From assembly GCA_910587355.1 (NCBI GenBank), contig CAJUKF010000001.1, positions 67,067 to 131,066 on the forward strand: a DNA stretch of 64,000 nt. The letters run 5' to 3'. The translations under genes were made by a program, and so were the position numbers. The notes beneath the pieces are model-generated. The model did not search any database and had not been told where the DNA came from. It worked only from the letters and a program-made list of their open reading frames with translations. This DNA comes from an uncultured Muribaculaceae bacterium. GTDB lineage: Bacteria; Bacteroidota; Bacteroidia; Bacteroidales; Muribaculaceae. Positions 44,883-52,236 of this stretch are shown piece after piece (position 1 is the first letter of the stretch; every line of letters starts with the position of its first letter).

Positions 44883-46436
44883 ATGAGTACACAGCAACAC
44901 ATACTTTGGGCCGATGACGAGATAGACCTTCTCAAGCCCCATCTGCTGTTCCTTCGGAGCAAGGGATATGATGTGGTGACGGCCAACAACGGACGCGACG
45001 CTCTTGATATGGCCACGGCCAATCCCTTCGACCTCATAATCCTCGACGAGAACATGCCGGGTCTCACAGGACTGGAAACTCTCGCCCTTATCAAACAGCA
45101 GCAGCCGCAGACGCCGGTGATAATGATTACCAAGAGCGAGGAGGAAAACATAATGGACCAGGCGGTGGGAAGCAAGATTGCCGATTATCTTATCAAGCCT
45201 GTAAATCCGAATCAGATTCTGATAGCAATCAAGAAGCAGCTCCACTCCGAGCGGCTTGTGTCGGAGAAGGTGTCGGGCGATTACCGTCAGGAATTCGGAC
45301 AGCTCGGCATACTCATAAACACGGCCTCGACCATGGCCGACTGGTATGACCTCTACGGTCGTCTGGTGTTTCACGAGATGGAGCTCGCGCAGGCCGACAC
45401 GAATATGGGCGAGTTGCTCGAGAATCAGAAGAAAGAGGCAAATTCGGAGTTTTACAAGTGGCTTCGTACGCGCTACGAGGGCTGGGTTGCAAATCCCGAC
45501 TGCGCCGACCGTCCGCTCATGAGCACACGTATTTTCCCGGAAAAGGTCTTTCCGCTCCTTGATGCCGGTGAAAAAGTGTTTTTTATCCTGATTGACAACT
45601 TCCGTCTCGACCAGTGGCGTACAATCAAGCCTCTGCTTGCCGATACTTTCAATTTCGAGGAGTGCCTTTACACTACTATCCTGCCGACTGCCACCCAGTA
45701 TGCGCGCAATGCCATTTTCTCGGGTCTCATGCCGGCGCAGATTGAAAAGATGTTTCCTGATTTGTGGGTAGACGAGGAGTCGGAGGAAGGAAAGAACATA
45801 AACGAATCGCCACTGATTGCGACGCAGTTCGAGCGCTACCGCCGCAAGGTGAAATTCTCGTATAACAAAGTGAACGACACCGCCGGAGGCGAGAAAGTGC
45901 TCCGGGAGTTCGCGCAGCTTGAGCAGAATGACCTGAACGTGATAATCTTCAACTTCATCGACATGCTTTCGCATGCCCGCACGGAGTCGAAGATGATACG
46001 CGAGCTTGCGGCGACGAACGCGGCGTACCGCTCGCTTACGGAGTCATGGTTCCGTCATTCGTCAGCAATAGAGATTTTCCGGCGTATTGCGGCAAAAGGC
46101 TATAAGATAGTGCTTACCACTGACCACGGCACCATAAGGGTGGAGAATCCGGTGAAGGTTGTCGGTGACAAGAACACCAACACCAACCTTCGCTACAAGC
46201 TCGGAAAGAATCTGGCGTATAATGCCAAGCGCGTCTTTGAGGTGAAGAACCCCCAGCGGTTCGGCCTTCCGTCGCCGAATGTGTCTACGACATACATTTT
46301 CGCCTCACGCGAAGATTTCTTCGCCTATCCGAACAACTACAATTATTACGTTCAATACTATACCGGCACTTTCCAGCACGGCGGCATATCGCTTGAGGAA
46401 ATGCTTGTGCCGATTATAACACTGACACCGAAATGA
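44883..46436 (+). CDS. porX: PorX-type response regulator with PglZ domain
   Basis: PorX is the response regulator of the PorXY system, which controls type IX secretion together with the sigma factor SigP. The 517-residue protein has a receiver domain (1-120) with acidic Asp11-Asp12, phosphoacceptor Asp55 (LIILDENMPG) and Lys105. A helical linker follows, then a PglZ alkaline-phosphatase-like domain (about 210-517) with IDNFRLDQWR, ATQYARNAIFSG and TTDHGTIRV metal-ligand motifs. Two copies of a 12-bp repeat lie just upstream. The tsaE gene overlaps its stop by 4 bp, a common neighbour in Bacteroidota. No PorY histidine kinase is in the window. Confidence 0.93.
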   Translation: MSTQQHILWADDEIDLLKPHLLFLRSKGYDVVTANNGRDALDMATANPFDLIILDENMPGLTGLETLALIKQQQPQTPVIMITKSEEENIMDQAVGSKIADYLIKPVNPNQILIAIKKQLHSERLVSEKVSGDYRQEFGQLGILINTASTMADWYDLYGRLVFHEMELAQADTNMGELLENQKKEANSEFYKWLRTRYEGWVANPDCADRPLMSTRIFPEKVFPLLDAGEKVFFILIDNFRLDQWRTIKPLLADTFNFEECLYTTILPTATQYARNAIFSGLMPAQIEKMFPDLWVDEESEEGKNINESPLIATQFERYRRKVKFSYNKVNDTAGGEKVLREFAQLEQNDLNVIIFNFIDMLSHARTESKMIRELAATNAAYRSLTESWFRHSSAIEIFRRIAAKGYKIVLTTDHGTIRVENPVKVVGDKNTNTNLRYKLGKNLAYNAKRVFEVKNPQRFGLPSPNVSTTYIFASREDFFAYPNNYNYYVQYYTGTFQHGGISLEEMLVPIITLTPK

Positions 46437-46858
46437 AAACAATAAACGTACCCAATCTCGAGGCGCTGCCTGCAGCCGCAAAAGAATTCGCAGGCCTGAT
46501 GGGCGACAATACCGTATTCGCTTTTTACGGCGATATGGGCGCAGGCAAGACTACTTTCATCAATGAACTGTGCCGAGCACTCGGCGTTGACGGCGATGAC
46601 ACGGCGTCTCCCACTTTCGCCCTGATTAACGAATACCGCTCGGATACTACGGCCGAACTGATATATCACTTCGATTTTTACCGGATTGAGGACCTTGACG
46701 AAGCTCTTGAACTCGGAATAGAGGATTACTTCGACAGCGGTGCCCTCTGCTTCATCGAGTGGCCCGAACGCATCACACCCGTTCTTCCCTCCGATACAGT
46801 AAGCGTGCGCATACGTGTCAATGATGACGATTCGCGCACTATCGAGATTTCGGAATGA
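46433..46858 (+). CDS. tsaE: tRNA threonylcarbamoyladenosine biosynthesis ATPase TsaE
   Basis: TsaE works with TsaB and TsaD to install t6A37 on ANN-decoding tRNAs. The 141-residue P-loop protein has Walker A GDMGAGKTT (33-41), the ASPTFALINEY motif and C-terminal CFIEWPERI. Length and motifs are typical of the family. It overlaps porX by 4 bp and birA by 4 bp, so the three are read as one message. Confidence 0.95.
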   Translation: MKTINVPNLEALPAAAKEFAGLMGDNTVFAFYGDMGAGKTTFINELCRALGVDGDDTASPTFALINEYRSDTTAELIYHFDFYRIEDLDEALELGIEDYFDSGALCFIEWPERITPVLPSDTVSVRIRVNDDDSRTIEISE

Positions 46859-47601
46859 TTCGTGTTCTCGACAGCTGTGCCTCCACGAGCAGCGAACTCG
46901 CCCGGTGTGACGACGCGCCGCACGGATTTGTGATAGCATCCCGTAGCCAGACCGCGGGGCGTGGCCAAAGGGGAAACTCCTGGGAGGCGGAGCCGGGCAA
47001 GAATCTTACCTTTTCGCTGCTTTTGCGTCCGCGGGGGCTGCATCCGGCGCGCCAGTTCGAGCTGTCGATGGTTGTGTCGCTCGCCATTGCCGATGCGATT
47101 GACGCGGTTCTTCCGGAGGGCAAGCATACCATTGTGAAATGGCCCAACGATATATATGTGGGGCTCGAGAAAATCTGCGGCATACTGATTGAAAACAAGC
47201 TCGCGCCTGCTCCAGGCGGCGCGGGCGGCATGGTGATAGAGCGCTCGATTGCCGGGGTAGGCATCAATGTCAATCAGACCGCCTTCGTCTCCGACGCGCC
47301 GAATCCTACTTCGGTGATTCTGCAGAACGGCGGTAGGGAAACAGCACTCGAACCGTTTCTGTCGGATGTCTGCCGGCGCATTCTGGATTATTGGGCGGCA
47401 TATGAAGCTGCCCCTGATGCGGAGGCTCTGGGGCGCAGATATTTCGCGCGCTTGCTGTGGACATCGGGCGAGCATCCCTTTGCCGACTGTGACGGCCGTT
47501 TTATGGCACATATAGTGTCGGTAGCCTCCGACGGTATGCTGACACTGAGCAACGGACGCACTTACGCATTCAAGGAAGTGTCGTTCTTAGTTTCAGACTG
47601 A
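46855..47601 (+). CDS. birA: Biotin-[acetyl-CoA-carboxylase] ligase
   Basis: BirA attaches biotin to the biotin carrier protein of acetyl-CoA carboxylase. The 248-residue protein has the catalytic core with SRSQTAGRGQRGNSWEAEPGKNLTFSLLL, KWPNDIYVGLEKICGIL and GVGINVNQ, followed by a small C-terminal SH3-like domain (about 200-248). There is no N-terminal DNA-binding domain, so it is not a repressor. It begins inside tsaE (4 bp). Its last 40 bp overlap the 3' end of the convergent mechanosensitive-channel gene. Confidence 0.95.
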   Translation: MIRVLDSCASTSSELARCDDAPHGFVIASRSQTAGRGQRGNSWEAEPGKNLTFSLLLRPRGLHPARQFELSMVVSLAIADAIDAVLPEGKHTIVKWPNDIYVGLEKICGILIENKLAPAPGGAGGMVIERSIAGVGINVNQTAFVSDAPNPTSVILQNGGRETALEPFLSDVCRRILDYWAAYEAAPDAEALGRRYFARLLWTSGEHPFADCDGRFMAHIVSVASDGMLTLSNGRTYAFKEVSFLVSD

Positions 47602-48899
47602 GTTCCGCCGCTTTTGCCGTTGTCTTCGCTCACGGTAAGGGTAGAACTTGAATATATGTCGAGGCCGAAGTCTCCGCATACCGTCGAGATATGCTCGATA
47701 ATGGCGCTCTGTATGCCTTCGTATTTGTTCCAGTCGGTAGTGGCCGTGAAGCAATATACCTGAAGGGGCAGGCCTCCGTTTGTGGGGTCGAGAATGCGGA
47801 CAAGAATCTGCTGCACGTTGTTGATAAACGGATTGTTGTAGATATAGAGGCAGCAGTACGCGCGGAAGAGGCCCAGATTAGTCTCAATGGTGCCGTTTAT
47901 AGGAGTGAGACCGGGATTATTCTGTTCAAGACCATTGTTTTTGCGCAGATTGTCTACGAACTCTTTAAGCAAAGGATATCGGGCGGCCAGGGCGTCTGCC
48001 TCATCGGGAGTGATGCTCTTTACAGAGGTGATGTCTATGGTTAGATTCTTCACAATACGCCGGCATCCGCTTTCGCTCATGCCGCGCCAGTTCTGAAACG
48101 AAGACTGGACGAGAGAATATGGCGGGAGAGTGACAATGGTGTTATCCCAGTTCTGCACCTTTACGGTGGTGAGTGTCATGTCGAGGACGACACCATTGGC
48201 GATTGTGTCGGGTACGACAATCCAGTCACCGACGTGTATCATATCGTTTTCCGACAGCTGTATTCCGGCCACGAACCCGAGGATGCTGTCCTTGAACACA
48301 AGCATCAGGGCAGCCGCAAATGCACCGAGACCCGTCAGTAGCAGGCCGGGTGATTTGTCGAGCGCCACCGATACAGACAGGATTACGATTATAATCCATA
48401 CAACGCCTATAGCCACATTCACAAGTCCTTTGAGGGGTAGCTTGCGCTTATTCTCATAAGTATTGTAATAATTGAATATAAAAGTGAACACCGCTCCGAG
48501 CCCGGCTGCGAGAGCGAAGAGAGCATAAATGCCGGCAATACGTACGACGACCGTATATGTAGAATGGCTTTCTTCGAGAGCGAACGGAGCCAATGCGAGT
48601 ACTACAAGAGGAGGGATGATATAACAGCAGCGCGCCAGCGTCTTCCCTTTAAGAAGTTCTTGACCGATAGCGCTCGGTCTGAGTTTCACGGCATGACGCA
48701 AGACGAAGTATATAATTTTTTGAAGCATCCAGCCAATGAGAAAAGCGCCGGCGATAATGATGAAGAGGCATATGGCCTCTTCGGTTTTCTCATGAGTTTC
48801 GAGGCCGATTGCATTTAGCAGGCGGTCAATCAGCGAAAGGAGCCATTCGGCAACGGAATGGGCCGCCGGAGCAGTGGGAGTTACTATCGGAGAGTTCAT
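47562..48899 (-). CDS. MscS-family mechanosensitive ion channel
   Basis: The 445-residue protein has about five membrane helices (about 42-60, 82-110, 120-140, 155-175, 185-210), the last resembling the pore-lining TM3 (GLGAFAAALMLVFKDSILGFVAGIQL). A cytoplasmic MscS beta and alpha/beta domain (about 215-420) includes NDMIHVGDWIVVP and WDNTIVTLPPYSLVQSSFQNW. The larger size places it in the YbdG/YnaI-like group. Such channels release solutes during osmotic downshock. A stretch of Gly/Ser/Thr/Asn residues forms the C terminus. It is monocistronic, tail to tail with birA and overlapping it by 40 bp. Confidence 0.9.
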   Translation of the reverse strand: MNSPIVTPTAPAAHSVAEWLLSLIDRLLNAIGLETHEKTEEAICLFIIIAGAFLIGWMLQKIIYFVLRHAVKLRPSAIGQELLKGKTLARCCYIIPPLVVLALAPFALEESHSTYTVVVRIAGIYALFALAAGLGAVFTFIFNYYNTYENKRKLPLKGLVNVAIGVVWIIIVILSVSVALDKSPGLLLTGLGAFAAALMLVFKDSILGFVAGIQLSENDMIHVGDWIVVPDTIANGVVLDMTLTTVKVQNWDNTIVTLPPYSLVQSSFQNWRGMSESGCRRIVKNLTIDITSVKSITPDEADALAARYPLLKEFVDNLRKNNGLEQNNPGLTPINGTIETNLGLFRAYCCLYIYNNPFINNVQQILVRILDPTNGGLPLQVYCFTATTDWNKYEGIQSAIIEHISTVCGDFGLDIYSSSTLTVSEDNGKSGGTQSETKNDTSLNA

Positions 48900-49011
48900 A
48901 GAATTAGTTTTTAACTATCTTTTATAACGCCGAAATGTGGCTACAGGCCGTCAGAGGAGGCCTTTTTTCATAAAGGTTTGGTGAATTTAACGTGTTTTAA
49001 CGGTTTCTCCA

Positions 49012-49042
49012 TTTGTCATATCATGGTGAAGTATTAACTTTG
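49012..49042 (+). promoter_or_regulatory. Consensus plus-strand promoter without an assigned gene
   Basis: TTTG (49012-49015), a 19-nt spacer and TAACTTTG (49035-49042) match the Bacteroidota consensus. The transcript would start near 49047. Downstream is only a GTG-started ORF of 35 codons (49046-49153) with no recognised family and an imperfect hairpin (about 49152-49178). The transcript may be a small RNA or encode a small peptide. Confidence 0.5.
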
Positions 49043-49292
49043 CAAGTGAAAAACGTGACCAAAGTTGAAGTGCCGAAGGCGATGTTCCTGTCGCATGAAT
49101 CCATACGCAATAATACTGAAGTCACCAGCTCGAACGCGAGTCGTTTAAGTTGATGTTTTTCATCTGTGAAAATGACATCATGGACATTAAATAGTTGTTT
49201 TATAGATAATTGTGTATTAGAAGCGGGGCGTCGTGATGACAGCTCCGTTTTCATTTTATATAGGCCCGGGGGCGGGGGGGGAGGCGCGGAGA

Positions 49293-49400
49293 GTAGGGAC
49301 GTGATTCTTCACGTCCACGCGACAATAGCATTTTCGAGGCTTCGCTGCTGCGGAAAGGAATTACATCTCGATGCGCGGACGCGATTAATCGCGTCCCTAC
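49293..49400. repeat. REPIN-like pair of inverted REP elements
   Basis: The left arm GTAGGGACGTGATTC... (49293-49316) contains an 8-bp stem with a 4-nt loop. The right arm (49377-49400) contains the perfect 20-bp palindrome GGACGCGATTAATCGCGTCC followed by CTAC. The GTAGGGAC and GTCCCTAC ends face each other, so the two form a 108-bp mirror-image doublet like a REPIN/BIME. A third single copy lies at 50751-50774. No RAYT transposase gene is present in the window. Confidence 0.7.
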
Positions 49401-49438
49401 TTGCTGTGGGGCAGCGATTTGGGGTGCTTGTGGATAAA

Positions 49439-49475
49439 AAGAAAGAGCCCGGCGACCCGGGCTCTTTCTTTTGTT
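49439..49475. terminator. Bidirectional rho-independent terminator
   Basis: AAGAAAGAGCCCGG (49439-49452) pairs perfectly with CCGGGCTCTTTCTT (49457-49470) around a 4-nt loop. It is flanked by TTTTGTTTTT on the plus side and an A run on the left. It terminates the minus-strand lipoprotein transcript (stop at 49492) and could also stop plus-strand transcripts. Confidence 0.9.
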
Positions 49476-49491
49476 TTTATGTGGGAAATGT

Positions 49492-50355
49492 TTATTCCTG
49501 CTGTGAATTGGTGATTGCACAGTCGGCATCGACATGATAGAGGCCCATGTTGCGCGGTGTGCAGTCGAAACTCATGTTGAGGCCGGTGTTGAAGTTGAAT
49601 GTGCCTTTGAGGTTCGTGATGGGGAAGGCACCGTAAGGAACGCCGCCAATCTGTGGTGTGATTGCTTCAACATCCCATTTGGCCATGGCTCCGTCAATCA
49701 CGTAAGGTACGTTTACGAGCTCGATATTCATTGCAGGCATCTGGGGAATGAAGCTTGAGTTGTACATTGTGATGTTGACGCGTCGTGTCTCGCTGTTGAA
49801 TGTGAAGCTGTAGTATGTCTTCGTGCTTTCGAAACTCTGACCTTCGGCATCGGTGGTTGTGGTGGTGCCGAAAGCGATTTGTGCCGGATTGGCCGATGTA
49901 ACGGAGAATCGGTTGTTGATAGTGAATGTGATGCCTACGCCGGGTGCCATTACATTGTTTTCAATTGTACGCGGCGAATATGTAAGATTAAATGTGCTGA
50001 ATGTAGCGGGTATTGAGGCTCCCGAGGGGGTGAGGTTGGTGCCTTGGACGATAATCTGTTTTTCGGTCATGCGCCAGGGTATGCCGGTGAGGGACAGTGT
50101 GGGATAGCTGGTGCCGTCAGGTGTGCGTAGGTTGAAAATCATGACATCTGCAGTCAGCTTTGTGTAGTTGAGACGCAGAGTGTATGAAATCTGGGGATAA
50201 TAGGCGTCGGTGCCGGTGGTAAGGTCGGTCACATATGCGAAGAAGTTCGATATGGACTGCTCGACAACGAGGTCGTTGCTGTCGGAGGAGGTGCACGATG
50301 TGAGCATGCTGAAGGCCATGGCTACGCCGGCAAATAGGGAAAGCAATTTTTTCAT
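49492..50355 (-). CDS. Lipoprotein of unknown function, beta-rich
   Basis: The 287-residue protein begins MKKLLSLFAG; a start 12 codons upstream lies in or before the promoter. The lipobox MLTSC places the lipidated Cys near 21. The mature part is Thr/Asn/Ser-rich with alternating hydrophobic residues, predicting beta sandwiches (two similar halves at about 35-150 and 160-275 are possible). It contains several NITMYNSS- and TFNLTYSP-like strands. No family is recognised; DUF4840-like or surface-exposed SLP proteins are possible. It stands alone with its own promoter and terminator. Confidence 0.75.
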   Translation of the reverse strand: MKKLLSLFAGVAMAFSMLTSCTSSDSNDLVVEQSISNFFAYVTDLTTGTDAYYPQISYTLRLNYTKLTADVMIFNLRTPDGTSYPTLSLTGIPWRMTEKQIIVQGTNLTPSGASIPATFSTFNLTYSPRTIENNVMAPGVGITFTINNRFSVTSANPAQIAFGTTTTTDAEGQSFESTKTYYSFTFNSETRRVNITMYNSSFIPQMPAMNIELVNVPYVIDGAMAKWDVEAITPQIGGVPYGAFPITNLKGTFNFNTGLNMSFDCTPRNMGLYHVDADCAITNSQQE

Positions 50356-50388
50356 ATATATACTATTGTTTTTTCCGGTTTGAGTGTG

Positions 50389-50420
50389 CAAAGTTATGAA
50401 TGTTCATGCAAAGGAACAAA
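50389..50420 (-). promoter_or_regulatory. Promoter of the beta-rich lipoprotein gene
   Basis: On the minus strand TTTG (50420-50417), a 20-nt spacer and TAACTTTG (50396-50389) match the consensus exactly. The start near 50383 leaves about 28 nt before the ATG at 50355. Confidence 0.7.
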
Positions 50421-50509
50421 TCATCGGTGGTTTCTTTGCGTTAAAAATGCTGAGTGAGAGGCGTGCATGGCTACATTTAGCGCTAATCGGATTAGTTTTT
50501 AAACATAAA

Positions 50510-50541
50510 TTTGCACACATCAATATTTCTTATTACTTTTG
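50510..50541 (+). promoter_or_regulatory. Consensus promoter of the putative small RNA
   Basis: TTTG (50510-50513), exactly 20 nt, and TACTTTTG (50534-50541) give one of the best promoter matches in the window. The predicted start is near 50546. A second possible -7 box, TAAATTTG (50506-50513), overlaps the -33 element. Confidence 0.75.
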
Positions 50542-50545
50542 CATC

Positions 50546-50650
50546 GGCTTGGCGGACACCGCTGCCGAGCCGTTGTCATATGAAATATGTTTTTATAGAT
50601 TGTAGATTATTAGAGGGTTCTGTCGAGAGACACAACCCTTTTTTATTTTT
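50546..50650 (+). ncRNA. Putative small RNA of about 100 nt with its own promoter and terminator
   Basis: The segment begins at the predicted transcript start with a GC-rich hairpin (50546-50571, ten pairs, a 3-nt bulge and an ACA loop). A weak AT hairpin follows (CATAT-GAA-ATATG, 50577-50589), then single-stranded sequence and an intrinsic terminator (50614-50650). The only ORF (ATG at 50580) would read through the terminator and has no recognisable product. Promoter, compact fold and terminator together are the signature of an independent small RNA. I do not recognise the family; target or protein partner is unknown. Confidence 0.55.
50614..50650 (+). terminator. Rho-independent terminator of the putative small RNA
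   Basis: AGGGTT (50614-50619) pairs with AACCCT (50634-50639). One C-C mismatch follows, then TGTC with GACA, closed by a GAGA tetraloop. The stem is followed by six T, an A and five T. The strong U tract and the GNRA loop make it a classic intrinsic terminator on the plus strand. Confidence 0.85.
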
Positions 50651-50665
50651 GGATGATGGGAGTTT

Positions 50666-50698
50666 AGCGGTGGGTTAGCGGTGGGTTCCAAACCCACC
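50666..50698. repeat. 11-bp tandem repeat and hairpin
   Basis: AGCGGTGGGTT occurs twice back to back (50666-50676 and 50677-50687). The second copy's GGTGGGTT forms an 8-bp hairpin with AACCCACC (50691-50698) around a 3-nt loop. It sits between the small-RNA terminator and a REP copy. Confidence 0.7.
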
Positions 50699-50750
50699 GA
50701 GACTGATTACAAACTCATCGAGGCTGGGACTGGGTTGCTTTTCGAGGCGC

Positions 50751-50774
50751 GGACGCGATTAATCGCGTCCCTAC
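50751..50774. repeat. Single REP element, third copy
   Basis: The 20-bp palindrome GGACGCGATTAATCGCGTCC (50751-50770) plus CTAC is identical to the right arm at 49377-49400. The identity continues on both sides for a total of about 38 bp (upstream GCGC, downstream TTGCTGTGGG). TTGCT (50736-50740) and AGCAA (50787-50791) flank it as an outer inverted repeat. Confidence 0.75.
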
Positions 50775-50795
50775 TTGCTGTGGGATAGCAACTTA

Positions 50796-50831
50796 TGTGG
50801 CTGGTGTGGCTTGTGCGGCTGATGTGGCTAA
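50796..50831. repeat. Degenerate 9-bp tandem repeat, four units
   Basis: Four consecutive units, TGTGGCTGG, TGTGGCTTG, TGCGGCTGA and TGTGGCTAA, share the core TGYGGCT. They could be a slippage-prone microsatellite. They lie between the REP copy and the end of the merR gene and are not in a recognised gene. Confidence 0.65.
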
Positions 50832-50866
50832 TATTGCTTGTGAAACCGAGGGATAAGCTTTTGCGT

Positions 50867-51220
50867 TTATTGGCGCTGGCGCTGGTCGAGGGCATCGAGT
50901 AGGTCGGTGAGGCGGCGGCGCATTGACTGGAGGCGCTTGATTACTTCGTGCTTGCGCTCGAGGTCGGCACGGTTGCGGCGGAGGTGTTCGCGTGCGCCTT
51001 CGAGGGTGAGGCCTTTGTCTTTGATGAGGAAGCGGATGATGCGCAGCTGCTCGATGTCGTGGGGCGTGTACATGCGTGTGCCGCCGCCGTTGCGCCGGGG
51101 ACGCAGCTCGGAGAATTCTTTTTCCCAGAAGCGGATTGTAGACTGCGGAAGATTGAGAATTTGCGATACGTCGCCGATTCTGTAGAATTTTTTTGTGAGT
51201 TCGTCGTGCAGTGCGTCCAT
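50867..51220 (-). CDS. MerR-family transcriptional regulator
   Basis: The 117-residue protein begins MDALHDELTKKFY; longer frames lie inside the M23 gene. A MerR winged helix-turn-helix (about 10-78) shows YRIGDVSQILNLPQSTIRFWEKEF and GTRMYTPHDIEQLRIIRFLIKDKGLTLEGAREHL. A C-terminal coiled coil (about 85-115) mediates dimers. The short C terminus has no metal-binding cysteines, so an effector is not evident. It starts 2 bp after the M23 gene stop and is the distal gene of that pair. Proteins like this are conserved in Bacteroidota beside murein peptidases; the targets are unknown. Confidence 0.92.
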   Translation of the reverse strand: MDALHDELTKKFYRIGDVSQILNLPQSTIRFWEKEFSELRPRRNGGGTRMYTPHDIEQLRIIRFLIKDKGLTLEGAREHLRRNRADLERKHEVIKRLQSMRRRLTDLLDALDQRQRQ

Positions 51221-51222
51221 AG

Positions 51223-52194
51223 TTAGTCCATTACATGTCCGGCATTCTCGGCGAGACGGATGATTTCGTCGTACTGCTCGGGTGATATATCGTAGAAGTA
51301 GTAGTTCACGGGATTCTGCGGCTGCCCCCGGTATCGGACTTCGTAGTGGAGGTGTGAGCCGGTGGATTTGCCGGTGTTGCCGACAAGGCCTATGAGGTCG
51401 CCTCGCTTCACTTGTTGCCCCTGACGCGCTATGAGTTTTGATAAGTGGGCGTAGCGGGTGGTGTAGTTGTAGCCGTGTGAGATTTCGACCATGTTGCCAT
51501 ATGCGCTCTGCCACGACGATGTTGTGACGGTGCCGTCGGCGGTGGCGTATACCGGAGTGCCCGTGGGAGCCGAGAAATCCATGCCTTCGTGAAATTTCAT
51601 GGTGCCGTAGACGGGGTCGCGGCGCGCGCCGTAGCCCGACGCCATGGTGCGGAGATATTTCTCGGGGACGGGCTGTATGGCCGGGATGTGCGCGGTGCGG
51701 TTTTTCTGAGATGCCGTTTCGGATGCAAGAAAGTCGAATGATTTGACCTGAGATACGAGCATTCGGTCGAGGCGGTCGAGCTTACGGTCGATATTGTTGA
51801 GCAAGGGCGCGTCGGCCATTGAGTCGAGGCGGTCGTAGTTACGCTGGCGCTCGAGGCCTGCGTAGCGCTGCGCCGGAGTCATAGGCTCGGCTTGCATCAT
51901 GACGCGATAGAAGTTGTTGTCGCGCTCGGCTATGTCTTCCATTACCGCGAGGGCCTGGTCGGCGCGTCGGTTGAGAATCTCGAAACGCTGCTGGAGAGCC
52001 TGATTCTGCTGTCTGAGCATCCGCTCGCGAGGTGAATCGACGAGATAATACAGCGCGAGCGCGATGACGGCCACGATTGCCACGGCCCATACGTAGACAC
52101 GGACGGATGCAGCAAACCGCTGTCTCCGGTCGGGAAACACACGTTCGTACTGCTCGGTGGCCTGGTTGTAGCGGAAGAATACTTTCTGACTCAT
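51223..52194 (-). CDS. M23-family murein endopeptidase
   Basis: The 323-residue protein starts MSQKVFFRYNQ; an ATG 19 codons upstream is less likely. One membrane anchor (about 36-56) is followed by a coiled coil (about 60-165) and a LytM domain (about 190-310) with intact zinc ligands: HEGMDF (His and Asp), RYAHLS and GSHLHYEV. It should therefore cut stem-peptide crosslinks, unlike the degenerate EnvC at 22.4 kb. It is divergent from alaS and cotranscribed with merR. Confidence 0.92.
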   Translation of the reverse strand: MSQKVFFRYNQATEQYERVFPDRRQRFAASVRVYVWAVAIVAVIALALYYLVDSPRERMLRQQNQALQQRFEILNRRADQALAVMEDIAERDNNFYRVMMQAEPMTPAQRYAGLERQRNYDRLDSMADAPLLNNIDRKLDRLDRMLVSQVKSFDFLASETASQKNRTAHIPAIQPVPEKYLRTMASGYGARRDPVYGTMKFHEGMDFSAPTGTPVYATADGTVTTSSWQSAYGNMVEISHGYNYTTRYAHLSKLIARQGQQVKRGDLIGLVGNTGKSTGSHLHYEVRYRGQPQNPVNYYFYDISPEQYDEIIRLAENAGHVMD

Positions 52195-52236
52195 AAGTGG
52201 CTTATGATTAATGCGGCGGCATAAAAGTGCCGTATA

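Larger units (their letters stand above)
48900..49491. other. 592-bp gene-free interval with an orphan promoter and repeats
   Basis: No gene with recognisable product is seen. The interval holds a weak 5-bp GC stem followed by a T run (48945-48968), a plus-strand consensus promoter (49012-49042), a possible 35-codon ORF starting with GTG at 49046, and an imperfect hairpin at about 49152-49178. It also contains a G-rich run (49266-49281), a paired REP-like element (49293-49400) and a strong bidirectional terminator (49439-49475). Base composition changes sharply at about 49220, from AT-rich to GC-rich, suggesting separate origins for the two halves. Confidence 0.6.
50356..50866. other. 511-bp gene-free interval with a small-RNA unit and repeats
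   Basis: The interval carries the lipoprotein promoter (minus), a complete plus-strand small-RNA unit (50510-50650), a tandem 11-bp repeat with hairpin (50666-50698), a single REP copy (50751-50774) and a degenerate 9-bp tandem repeat (50796-50831). Short frames across it have no recognisable similarity and are treated as non-coding. Confidence 0.6.

Noticed and set aside
44835..45974. Long open frame opposite porX (379 codons, minus strand)
   Set aside because: It lies wholly antisense to a gene with clear receiver and PglZ motifs, has no family features and reflects codon bias of the opposite strand.
48945..48968. Short GC stem followed by T residues, terminator-like on the plus strand
   Set aside because: Only five base pairs and no plus-strand gene nearby to end.
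49266..49281. G-rich run as a possible G-quadruplex
   Set aside because: A single uninterrupted G-rich patch without four clearly spaced tracts; could also be a sequencing-prone run.
50580..50678. 32-codon ORF inside the putative small RNA
   Set aside because: It reads through the intrinsic terminator and the 11-bp tandem repeat, so it is unlikely to be translated from the short transcript. Kept only as an alternative to a non-coding role.
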